Assembly (NCBI GenBank): GCA_946186205.1 | Contig: CAMHMH010000002.1 | Coordinates: forward strand, 496,001-560,000 | Direction: 5' to 3' | DNA: 64,000 nucleotides | From: an uncultured Fretibacterium sp. | GTDB taxonomy: Bacteria > Synergistota > Synergistia > Synergistales > Aminobacteriaceae | Shown here: in pieces, positions 36,460 to 44,339 of the stretch | How positions within the stretch are numbered: the stretch's first letter is position 1 | Layout of the letters: every line of letters starts with the position of its first letter | Translations under genes and position numbers: made by a program | The notes under the pieces: generated by a model | Told to the model about the DNA's origin: nothing | The model's input: only the letters and a program-made list of their open reading frames with translations | Database searches by the model: none

Positions 36460-36876
36460 ATGACAGATAACGTGAAAAAACTTGTAGTTATTATTCAGTG
36501 TGATGATGTTGTGAAAAGATGTTCGGGCTTCCTATGCATGAGGGACTTTTACGAACGCGCCGGGAAATTTGAAGGCTACCCGGAAGGCACGCGCTATATG
36601 TCGATGACCTGCGGAGGCTGCTGCGGAAATATCACGGTGAAGCTCGAAAATTTAGCGATGAGACTCCGCAAAGAGGGAATGAGCAAGGACGATGTTACGT
36701 TTCATTTTGCTACGTGCATTTGCTCCGAGAACGCTCACAGACTCCCCTGCCCGTTTATGAACCGCATGAAGTCATTGTTACAGCACAAAGGCTTCGGAAA
36801 TATCGTATTAGGGACTCACATCTCAAAGAAAGCTCAGGCAAAAAGGGACGCGGGAATCTACAGAAATTGGGAGTGA
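36460..36876 (+). CDS. CGGC-domain protein
   Basis: This 138-residue protein belongs to the small CGGC family, named for its Cys-Gly-Gly-Cys motif. Here the motif appears as TCGGCCGN near residue 51, with additional Cys residues CDDVVKRCSGFLC near 15-27 and TCICSEN near 85. The family is thought to bind metal, but no reaction is established. It lies two bases after the preceding Cys-containing gene and about 40 bases from the end of the converging arsR-type gene. Confidence 0.8.
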   Translation: MTDNVKKLVVIIQCDDVVKRCSGFLCMRDFYERAGKFEGYPEGTRYMSMTCGGCCGNITVKLENLAMRLRKEGMSKDDVTFHFATCICSENAHRLPCPFMNRMKSLLQHKGFGNIVLGTHISKKAQAKRDAGIYRNWE

Positions 36877-36918
36877 GCAGCCTCCCCGCAGAAAATTTCA
36901 GAGGAGGCCGGGAATATC

Positions 36919-37194
36919 TCACTGTCTGCACTCAATACCCGCGATAAACTCACGGAATGCCCTCAGCGTATCACAGTCAAGAGAGTAATACGTCCATTTT
37001 CCCTCGCGCCTTGAACGCAAAAGCCCGCATTCAGACAAAACACGCATGTGATGAGTCAATGTCGGCTGTGTAATGCTGAAGTGTTCCAGAAGCTCGCATG
37101 TGCATTTTTCCCCGTGAGTGAGGAGCTGCACAATCTGAAGCCTGTTTGTGTCGGACAAAGCCCGGCAGATTAACGCAACGTCAGGTATGTTCAT
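36919..37194 (-). CDS. ArsR/SmtB-family transcriptional regulator
   Basis: This 91-residue winged-helix repressor has the recognition helix TQPTLTHHMRVLSECGLLRSRREGKWTYYSL. The alpha-3 segment, where ArsR proteins bind As(III), reads EKCTCELLEHF and keeps a CxC pair, as in ArsR (ELCVCDL). Binding of arsenite or another soft metal is therefore likely. It follows the permease gene by 12 bases on the same strand, so it probably represses its own operon. Confidence 0.9.
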   Translation of the reverse strand: MNIPDVALICRALSDTNRLQIVQLLTHGEKCTCELLEHFSITQPTLTHHMRVLSECGLLRSRREGKWTYYSLDCDTLRAFREFIAGIECRQ

Positions 37195-37206
37195 ATCATG
37201 GTCTCC

Positions 37207-38202
37207 CTAAAACACAATGTTGAACACGTAGCCGGTGATTATGATTCCGGCCGCGCATGTCATCACGAAAACCCAAAGCAGTCGGGGCTTTATGACTTTT
37301 CGCAGCATGATCAGCGAGGGCAGGCTCAGATCCGTAACAGCCATCATGAAGCTGATTACCGTACCAATTAACGCGCCTTTTGCCAGCAGTGCCTCAGCAA
37401 TCGGGATTGTTCCGAAAATGTCAGCGTAAACCGGGATTCCTACAATCGTCGCAAGAATCACGCCGAAAGGATTATCGCTCCCAAGCACGGAAGTTATGAG
37501 ATTCTCCGGCACATAGTTGTGTATCACCGCTCCGATTCCTACGCCCGCAAGAATATACGGGAACACAACCCGGAAAGTTGCTATGACTTCACCGCGTGAA
37601 TACTTTATGCGCTGTGCTGTGGTGTAATTCAGGAACTCTATATCCGAGTCAATCACTCCCGAACGAGGCCGCGCAAAATCCTCGATATATTTCTCCATGT
37701 GAAGACAGCCGATAAATGAGCCTCCCAGAACTGCCAGCGTGAATCCCAGCACTATATACGCCGCCGCCGTCCTTGCTCCGAAAACGCTCATCAGAAGAAC
37801 CAGACTCCCCGGATTAATCATAGGCGACGAAATCAGAAATGAGAACGTCATACCCAGAGGAAGCCCCGCGCTTGTGAATCCCATGAAGATAGGAATCGAT
37901 GAACACGAGCAGAAAGGTGTTACAGCTCCCAGCAACCCCCCTATGATATTCGCCCAAATTCCCCGGAATCTGCCCATGATTCTCTTGCTCCGTTCAGGCG
38001 GGAAAAACGTCTGAATGTACGACACGCAGAATATCAGCGCACAGAGAAGCAGACTTATCTTCACGGTGTCAAACAGGAAGAACTGTACGCTTTTTCCGAA
38101 CGCCGAAGATGTATCAATCCCGGCAAACGAAACCAAATGCCCAGCAATATCATTAAGCCACTTCATTCCAAGAACTTGAACCTGAACAAAGTCCCATAAC
38201 AT
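37207..38202 (-). CDS. ArsP/DUF318-family permease
   Basis: The ATG at 38202 follows AAGGAGCG and gives 331 residues. The protein has about eight membrane segments in two repeats. It has the family motif TPFCSCSSIPIFMG (first half) and the GIPVYADIFGTIPI counterpart in the second half. Members include ArsP, an exporter of trivalent organoarsenicals, and uncharacterised YraQ-type permeases. The downstream ArsR-type gene supports a metalloid role. The Cys pair FCSC is the probable substrate-contact site. Confidence 0.88.
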   Translation of the reverse strand: MLWDFVQVQVLGMKWLNDIAGHLVSFAGIDTSSAFGKSVQFFLFDTVKISLLLCALIFCVSYIQTFFPPERSKRIMGRFRGIWANIIGGLLGAVTPFCSCSSIPIFMGFTSAGLPLGMTFSFLISSPMINPGSLVLLMSVFGARTAAAYIVLGFTLAVLGGSFIGCLHMEKYIEDFARPRSGVIDSDIEFLNYTTAQRIKYSRGEVIATFRVVFPYILAGVGIGAVIHNYVPENLITSVLGSDNPFGVILATIVGIPVYADIFGTIPIAEALLAKGALIGTVISFMMAVTDLSLPSLIMLRKVIKPRLLWVFVMTCAAGIIITGYVFNIVF

Positions 38203-38249
38203 TTTTAACGCTCCTTGCATAGATGATAGTCTATTTGTGAATGGCGGAA

Positions 38250-38278
38250 ATGATACAAGATATATAGATAGATGTCAA
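38250..38278 (-). promoter_or_regulatory. Promoter of the permease-arsR operon
   Basis: TTGACA (38278-38273) and TATCAT (38255-38250) are separated by exactly 17 bases. The spacer is a TA-rich run of ATCTATCTATATATC. Downstream lies the perfect inverted repeat ATAGACTAT (near 38226-38234), a possible ArsR operator. Confidence 0.75.
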
Positions 38279-38315
38279 TGAATTATTGCGCTGTTGTTCA
38301 GTGAAAATATTACGC

Positions 38316-38343
38316 TTGAAATTTAACGGAAATGTTCTAAAAT
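38316..38343 (+). promoter_or_regulatory. Promoter of nhaC with a long leader
   Basis: TTGAAA (38316-38321) and TAAAAT (38338-38343) are 16 bases apart. The leader is about 120 bases long and contains a 7-bp hairpin with triloop (CTGGCGG/CTGCCGG, near 38405-38421). No known riboswitch class was recognised. Confidence 0.55.
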
Positions 38344-38470
38344 TTGCGCGATTTTCCGAATTAAGCCGTTAAGACCAATAGGCAAAAAGCATTCCTCAAA
38401 ACGTTCTGGCGGACACTGCCGGGTATAGTCGGAAAATGTAACACCCATTATATTTTTGGAGGAATGTTAT

Positions 38471-40054
38471 TTGTGCAAGCGTCCCAATCTTTTACTGTCG
38501 ATTTCTGTACTCCTTATTAGCGCGTTAATTGTTACGTTCGGTGTTGTTGATGTCGAATTGGAATCGGGTTCACATTTCGGGCTCGGGCTTCCTGCGCAAG
38601 TTCCGCTGTTGTTTGCTGCAATATTCGCGGCTCTAGTCGGTGCGCTGTATCTCAAACGTTCGTGGTCAGAGCTTGAGAAAGGCATGGCCGGAGCGATTCA
38701 GGTCTCAATTCAGGCGATTGTTATTCTTGTTCTTGTGGGCTGCCTCGTAGGGTCATGGATTCAGAGCGGTGTTGTTGCGACGATGATTTACTACGGGCTT
38801 GAAGTGATGACACCGAGATATTTCTACCTTGCCTCGCTGATAATCTCCGTTGTTGTTGCGATTGCTACGGGGTGCTGCTGGACTACAAGCTCAACCGTAG
38901 GCGTTGCGTTAATCGGAATAAGCGCGGGACTCGGATTACCTTTGCCAATAACGGCGGGATTCGTGATTTCGGGCGCATATTTCGGGGATAAGATTTCGCC
39001 TCTGTCAGACACAACCAACCTTGCACCAGCTGTAGCAGGAAGCGAACTCTTTGAACACGTGAAGGCCATGATGCTGTCGACGATTCCCACGCTCATAATC
39101 ACGGCAATAATCGCGTTCATGATGGGCGACTCTGCTCAGGGTTCAGACGGAGGAAGAATCGCGCTGATTCAGAGCATGATGCGTGCAGAGTTCAACATAT
39201 CGTTATGGGCATTCATTCCGCCGATGGTGATTATCGTGATGGCCGTGATGAAAATTCCCGCAATCCCCGGAATCGTCTCAGGAATTGCAGCAAGCATTGT
39301 GTTATCGCTCGTGAGAGGGTCAACGCCTTTTGAGACTCTCAACGTTCTTTTCTCTGGTTACGTCCCTGAACACTTGGGAACATTCGCAGAGGCCGCAACA
39401 CCTGAAGCAATTACGGCGGCAACGGGAGCATTCACTAGCGCATTCACGGCGGGGAGTCCTGCATTCAGCGTAACGCCTGATGTTTTCGCAAAGGTCGGAG
39501 GCTTGCTCACTCAGCTTTTCACGAGGGGCGGAATGACATCAATGCTTGAGACTATATGCTTGATAGTTGTTGCGCTTTCACTCGGCGGAATTATGGAGGT
39601 CTGCGGCTTCCTTGACGTTATACTTGACGCACTCATGAGGCACGTTAAGAGCGTCGCGGGGTTAATCGGTTCTGTTCTTGCCTCTGCGTTTCTTGCGAAT
39701 GTATTTCTCTCTGAGCAGTATCTGTCAATCATCGTACCGGGGCGAATGTTCAAGCGCGCATTTGACGAGCGTACATGGCCGAACGGGAAAAAACTTGCGC
39801 CCGTAATGTTATCGCGTTCACTTGAGGACTCCGGCACAATGACAAGCGTATTAGTCCCGTGGAACACATGCGGGGTTTACGTAAGCTCGGTGTTGGGCGT
39901 TGCGACTCTCGACTACCTGCCCTACTGTTTCATGAACTGGCTTAATCCTCTTGTGGCGTTCGCAATGACAGCGTTAGGACTCGGAATAATCTGGAAGAAT
40001 GAGAAGGCCGAAGAAGGAGTCTTCATTGCCGAGGCTGAACCAGTTGCGGAATAA
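38471..40054 (+). CDS. nhaC: NhaC-family Na+/H+ antiporter
   Basis: The protein is about 527 residues from the TTG at 38471, eight bases after TGGAGG. The earlier TTG at 38456 overlaps that SD and is rejected. It has 11-12 membrane segments and NhaC-type motifs (GDKISPLSDTTNLAPAVAG, near residue 180). NhaC antiporters expel Na+ in exchange for H+, and some members exchange malate with lactate. With hppA nearby the window shows a strong sodium economy. It is divergent from the permease-arsR operon. Confidence 0.92.
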   Translation: MCKRPNLLLSISVLLISALIVTFGVVDVELESGSHFGLGLPAQVPLLFAAIFAALVGALYLKRSWSELEKGMAGAIQVSIQAIVILVLVGCLVGSWIQSGVVATMIYYGLEVMTPRYFYLASLIISVVVAIATGCCWTTSSTVGVALIGISAGLGLPLPITAGFVISGAYFGDKISPLSDTTNLAPAVAGSELFEHVKAMMLSTIPTLIITAIIAFMMGDSAQGSDGGRIALIQSMMRAEFNISLWAFIPPMVIIVMAVMKIPAIPGIVSGIAASIVLSLVRGSTPFETLNVLFSGYVPEHLGTFAEAATPEAITAATGAFTSAFTAGSPAFSVTPDVFAKVGGLLTQLFTRGGMTSMLETICLIVVALSLGGIMEVCGFLDVILDALMRHVKSVAGLIGSVLASAFLANVFLSEQYLSIIVPGRMFKRAFDERTWPNGKKLAPVMLSRSLEDSGTMTSVLVPWNTCGVYVSSVLGVATLDYLPYCFMNWLNPLVAFAMTALGLGIIWKNEKAEEGVFIAEAEPVAE

Positions 40055-40069
40055 GTGAGAAGAAATTTT

Positions 40070-40109
40070 GCGGCTGACGGTAGAAATTGTCGCCGGCCGC
40101 TTTTTTTTT
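40070..40109 (+). terminator. Terminator after nhaC
   Basis: GCGGCTGACGG (40070-40080) pairs with GTCGCCGGCCGC (40089-40100) with a mismatch, followed by nine T. It separates nhaC from the converging acetyltransferase gene. Confidence 0.75.
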
Positions 40110-40114
40110 GTGGG

Positions 40115-40858
40115 CTAAACTTCCCGGTTTCGGAAAACGTCAATCCCTCCCAAGTCTTTGAAGCCGTAAGCAGAATAGAACGGAACACCAGCGAGAGTCG
40201 CCTGAAGAACAATCTTTTTTCCGTGAGACAATCTGCGAATCTCATCCATCATTGCCGCCGCGATTCCTTTCCTCCTCATCTCAGGAATGACCGCGAAATA
40301 ATAGACACCCATTAATCCCGCGTCATCATTAACGGTCTGAAACACTCCGCAGTCCCGGCCATGAAGCACCGCAATGTACAGCACGAAATTTTTGCAGCTC
40401 ATCAAGTTTTCAGCGAACGAAATATAATCCTCTGTAGGTTCATCGCCTTCATAAGCGAATCCGAGCCACGCGCATTTTGCCCACCGCGCATAATCTTCAC
40501 GCGACGTTACAGCACTAAAGGTTACGGAAGCATTTTGACGAGTCAGAACCGCAGAGTCAGGAGCGAGACTCATTGCGCGCAATTCTTCAGACTGAATGAG
40601 TCCCCCGGCTTTAAGAAGCTCATTGCCTCCGTCAAAAACAGGCCACAAGAAAAACTCTTCACGCTCACGGAAAAATTCAGCGACACTTTTCACAGTCTCA
40701 ATATCATTCACGCGATCGGGAAAACATACCCAGTTTTCAGCCTCTGTTACTGTTGAGACGCAGAAGCCGTTGCCGAGAGTCAAACTTTTATTCGCCGGAA
40801 TATTTTTCAGGCACTCCATCATGAAGCGCATGTTACGCAGTGCATCATTCATCATCAA
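40115..40858 (-). CDS. GNAT-family N-acetyltransferase
   Basis: This 247-residue protein has a C-terminal GNAT domain (about 110-245). Its acetyl-CoA loop is VIPEMRRKGIAAAMMDEI, followed by FYSAYGFKDLG, the usual beta-bulge and last strands. The N-terminal 100 residues look like a degenerate second GNAT half. Substrate is unknown. The start overlaps the end of the coiled-coil gene (TGATGATGAATG), with GAGGAGG seven bases upstream, so it is the last gene of the slt-tilS-coiled-coil run. Confidence 0.82.
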   Translation of the reverse strand: MMMNDALRNMRFMMECLKNIPANKSLTLGNGFCVSTVTEAENWVCFPDRVNDIETVKSVAEFFREREEFFLWPVFDGGNELLKAGGLIQSEELRAMSLAPDSAVLTRQNASVTFSAVTSREDYARWAKCAWLGFAYEGDEPTEDYISFAENLMSCKNFVLYIAVLHGRDCGVFQTVNDDAGLMGVYYFAVIPEMRRKGIAAAMMDEIRRLSHGKKIVLQATLAGVPFYSAYGFKDLGGIDVFRNREV

Positions 40859-43326
40859 AATACCTCCTCAAGCCCGCACGTAAGCATTAAGTCTTTAACC
40901 GCCGGGATAATTTCAGAGTTAATCTTTTCGCGGTATACAGTTGATTCTGAGTCGTCAGTGTCATCTTCAGCAAGTGAGGCTTTGAGACTCTCTGCAATTT
41001 TTGTTATCTCTTCATTTGTCCGAGTCATTCCGTCTGACTGAAGCTCAAGAATTTTTGCGCGTGTATTTTCGCGTTCTGACTTAAGGTCTAAATCTTCTTG
41101 AGTGAGTTCGCGCAGTTTGTTCTGAAGGTCTCGCCTTTCGTCAGAAGTCAAACATGCTGCGGCGTAATCGTCCTCGTTCCTGAAGCCCAAAGCCAGAAGC
41201 CTCTTGTTGAAGTTTATCTCATGACGCTGGAGATCCTCGCGGCCTTTTGCTGACTCAGTTTCAAGAGTGTGAATGTCAGTCTGTATTCTCTCAAGAGTCT
41301 GTGATTTTGCGTTTCTGTCATCGCGTCGTTCGTTGAGCTGTGAGCGCAGGGACTCGACATCAGCATTCATTCTCGACATTTCGTCATCGGGCTTGCGTGA
41401 TGCAAAAAGTATTATCCTCTGCTGCTGTACTGAGTCGCGGTCAGCCTCAATAGCTTTGAGACGGCTCAATAATTCCTCGCGCTTGACTCTGAGGGACTCT
41501 CTTGTCTTCTTCATGGCCGACATTTTTGTGTTTGCTACTGATAATTCGCGTTCAAGCTCATCACGTTTCACGGAGCCTTCCTGCCAGTCAGTCATACGTT
41601 TAGTGAGGGCTTCAACGACTTCAGCGGGATTTTTGTCGGGGAGAGTCTTATAGCCGTAAGCCGTAATCTGAGAGATCAATTCACGTTTGAGGCTCGTCAA
41701 AATTTCGGCCTGAGTCTTTGTCTCTGTGTCAAGCTGTTCTTCCTCTGCGCGAGCGTTCTGAAGTGCAAATGCTGCGTCCTGCTGAATGCGCGTAACTTCT
41801 GCGAGAGTCTCCCGTATCTTGTCTAACTCATCGGCGGCTGCTTTCATTTCGCGTTCGGCTTCCTCTGCTGAGTCGGCTGCGTTCCGTGCTAATTGCAATG
41901 TGTCGCGTGTCCTCTGCCGTTCCCTGTCGATTTCCTCAAAGGGTGAAATCCCCGCGCTCATTTTGAGTCCCAGTAGTGAAACCTTTGATGATATTTCCGC
42001 TGTGAGCTCGTTGATCTGCTTGCGTAATTCTGACTCTCCCCGTCCGACTTCTGAGCTTTCTTCGCTGAGTTTCCCGGCCTTAGTCTGTCGTGTCGTCAAT
42101 GCGTCTCGAAGTTCGGTTAATTCCCTCTGAGTCTCCTGAAGCTGTTTGTGAACTTGTTCGGGATCGGGGATTGATGCTCCTGATGTGTAGGGATGAGTCA
42201 TTGAGCCGCAAAGGGGACATGCAACGCCGTCCTGCAAGAGTTCTCTCACTGCGTCAAGGTCTTCTATTCTCCGCAAGAGTGCCGCGCGCTTTTCGAGTCG
42301 TTCTGCTTCCTGCTGAAGCTCGTGAATCTTCCCGGACTGCTCTATGTCCCGGATATTTAGAGTCCTCGTTTCCTGCTGAATGCGCAATCTTATGTCCTGA
42401 AACTGTTTGAGCTTGTCTTCGAGGCTTCTTACTGCCTGAAATTTTTTGTACAGCTCATCGAGGTCAGAAAGTTTTTTGTTGCACCTGTCGCAGATCTCGC
42501 GCCATTCTGCTATCGACTTACCTTTGAGAGTCCCTTCAAAGAACGCCCGCGCCCTTGCGTAATTTTTATCAATGACTGCGTAACGGTGATTAACGTCCGA
42601 GAACATCGCGCTTCTATCATTGAGTGTTGACTGAGCCTGCAACTTTCGCTGAATTGCTTTCGACCACGCTATTTTGAGTCCCGTGTGCTTTTCGTCAGCC
42701 TGTACGAACATGGCAAAACATTTCTGAATCCCTGACAGACCCGTCTGCAATTTCTCATCTATTGAGTGCTGCTGCAAGAATTTCCGGGCTTCCCTCAGTG
42801 CTACTTCTAAGCGTTCGAGTGATATTTGTTCGGACTCAACTTTTGCGGAACATTCGCGGTATTCACGTTCTGAGTCTTCGTATTCGTTCCGTGCCTGAAT
42901 AACTGCGTCGGATCTGTCTGTGATTTGAGCGTCGAGAGCTTTAACCCGCTGGATGAGATTCGCGAGCTTTGTTTGTTCGGCTAATTTGTCGCGATATTCT
43001 GCCTCAATGATAGTCAGTGCTTCTTCTGCGTTCTGAAGGGCTGTTCGTGCTTCGGTCAGGTCATCCCTCAATGAGTCCTGCTTGATTTTGTTCCTGCCTC
43101 TTTGTTCGCGCAAGTCCTTTATTGTTTCGTACTCCTCGCCAAGCTCCAAAGTTTTTCCGCCGCGTTCGAGCCTCTGCTTTGACGGTACAAATAATGCCGT
43201 CCGTCTCTCAAGGTCAGCGCGTTTTGCGTCAATGTCCCTCAGATTTTCCTGCTGCCGTAATTCCTCTGCCCTGTGCTGCAAGATTTTCTGCAACTCTTCA
43301 AAGCCTTCTAGTAATTTCTCTGTCAA
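40855..43326 (-). CDS. SbcC/Rad50-like zinc-hook coiled-coil protein lacking ATPase heads
   Basis: This 823-residue protein is almost entirely coiled coil, with a zinc hook CPLCGSMTHPY at residues 370-380, close to the middle, as in SbcC. The C-terminal part (FNKRLLALGFRNEDDYAAAC) matches the SbcC C-terminal coil. No Walker A (GxxGxGKS/T), no signature motif and no Walker B are present. The chain begins and ends about where the globular lobes of SbcC would start. No sbcD is nearby. TTG 43326 overlaps the tilS stop (TTGA), and the frame is intact over 2.5 kb. It may be a conserved structural relative, or an SbcC that lost both heads. Confidence 0.8.
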   Translation of the reverse strand: MTEKLLEGFEELQKILQHRAEELRQQENLRDIDAKRADLERRTALFVPSKQRLERGGKTLELGEEYETIKDLREQRGRNKIKQDSLRDDLTEARTALQNAEEALTIIEAEYRDKLAEQTKLANLIQRVKALDAQITDRSDAVIQARNEYEDSEREYRECSAKVESEQISLERLEVALREARKFLQQHSIDEKLQTGLSGIQKCFAMFVQADEKHTGLKIAWSKAIQRKLQAQSTLNDRSAMFSDVNHRYAVIDKNYARARAFFEGTLKGKSIAEWREICDRCNKKLSDLDELYKKFQAVRSLEDKLKQFQDIRLRIQQETRTLNIRDIEQSGKIHELQQEAERLEKRAALLRRIEDLDAVRELLQDGVACPLCGSMTHPYTSGASIPDPEQVHKQLQETQRELTELRDALTTRQTKAGKLSEESSEVGRGESELRKQINELTAEISSKVSLLGLKMSAGISPFEEIDRERQRTRDTLQLARNAADSAEEAEREMKAAADELDKIRETLAEVTRIQQDAAFALQNARAEEEQLDTETKTQAEILTSLKRELISQITAYGYKTLPDKNPAEVVEALTKRMTDWQEGSVKRDELERELSVANTKMSAMKKTRESLRVKREELLSRLKAIEADRDSVQQQRIILFASRKPDDEMSRMNADVESLRSQLNERRDDRNAKSQTLERIQTDIHTLETESAKGREDLQRHEINFNKRLLALGFRNEDDYAAACLTSDERRDLQNKLRELTQEDLDLKSERENTRAKILELQSDGMTRTNEEITKIAESLKASLAEDDTDDSESTVYREKINSEIIPAVKDLMLTCGLEEVF

Positions 43327-44339
43327 ACGGATTCTCCCTCCTCAAAATATATTCTTCCGTTCCTGCCTGACACCGTGAAATTTCCGCTCCACTGAAACAT
43401 GAAGCTGTCCCCCTTAGCGATGAGTCCGGCCAATTCGCTGCACCTTCTGCGCGACAAAGTTTTGAGTCCCAGCTGCCTGCCCAAATCACGAATCACAATC
43501 GCAATATCATCATGTGAAAACTTTCGGAGCTTCTTACGGTCAAGAGTGTGTGAGTCAACAAGGCATGATGTGAGAATCTCCCGGCTTCTTTCGTCCTCAT
43601 TGTCTCGTATCTTCCTCATGTCCTCGCCGAATTGCGCTAAATGTTCAACTGCTGATGAGTTTATGCTTGTCTCGATAATGGGCAGGAGCTTCAGCCGTAT
43701 ATAGTTCCGCGTGTAAGTGTCATCATTGTTCGTTGAGTCCTCGCGCCAAGAATAGCCCCTCACTCTGAGAATGTCCCGGAGAGTCCCGCGCCTTAGTCCC
43801 AGAAGAGGCCGGAAAAACGTAACGCCTTCAGCATGAGTCGACTCCGTGATTCCTACAGCACCGCGAATCCCCGTTCCCCTCAGAATGTTGAACAATACAG
43901 TTTCGGCCAAATCGTCGCGGTTATGACCAAGCATTATTGATGTGATGCCTGAATCTTTTGCTGATGTTGCGAGCGAATGAAGGCGGATTCTTCTTGCTGA
44001 CGTTTCGAGGGACTCGCCCTTCATTTTTTCGGAAGGAACATTTACCCTTACTGCCAGGAAATTCACACCGAGACTTTTTGCAAACATGGCCGTAAACTTT
44101 TCGTCATCATTCGACTCGCTTCCTCTTATGCCGTGATTGATGTGAATCGCTGTAATATCCCCGCCGTAAAACTTCTTGAACATCCACAGAAGCGCAACCG
44201 AATCACCTCCGCCCGAAACAGCAAGCGCAGCCGGCCTCCCGTCTTCAGGAAGCCAGCCCTGCCGAATGCCGGTGTCATGAAAATATTTTCCCAGCACGTA
44301 ATCTGAAAGGTGATACGGTATTCCCTGCCTATTTTCCAT
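43323..44339 (-). CDS. tilS: tRNA(Ile)-lysidine synthase
   Basis: This 338-residue enzyme turns C34 of tRNA-Ile(CAU) into lysidine, allowing it to read AUA. The N-type ATP-pyrophosphatase loop is AVSGGGDSVAL. It is followed by the family segments INHGIRG, ETSARRIR, LGHNRDDLAETVL and RPLLGLRRGTLRD. The C-terminal tRNA-recognition part is shorter than in E. coli, as in many bacteria. I use the ATG at 44339, which overlaps the slt stop by 11 bases. The ATG at 44390 lies deep inside slt. Confidence 0.93.
   Translation of the reverse strand: MENRQGIPYHLSDYVLGKYFHDTGIRQGWLPEDGRPAALAVSGGGDSVALLWMFKKFYGGDITAIHINHGIRGSESNDDEKFTAMFAKSLGVNFLAVRVNVPSEKMKGESLETSARRIRLHSLATSAKDSGITSIMLGHNRDDLAETVLFNILRGTGIRGAVGITESTHAEGVTFFRPLLGLRRGTLRDILRVRGYSWREDSTNNDDTYTRNYIRLKLLPIIETSINSSAVEHLAQFGEDMRKIRDNEDERSREILTSCLVDSHTLDRKKLRKFSHDDIAIVIRDLGRQLGLKTLSRRRCSELAGLIAKGDSFMFQWSGNFTVSGRNGRIYFEEGESV

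Noticed and set aside
38344-38470. Sodium or other riboswitch in the nhaC leader
   Set aside because: A hairpin is visible, but I could not match a known conserved core by eye. Left as a leader note only.
43326-43400. N-terminal SbcC head upstream in another frame
   Set aside because: The upstream DNA is the intact 3' end of tilS with its own family sequence, so there is no space for a lost head.
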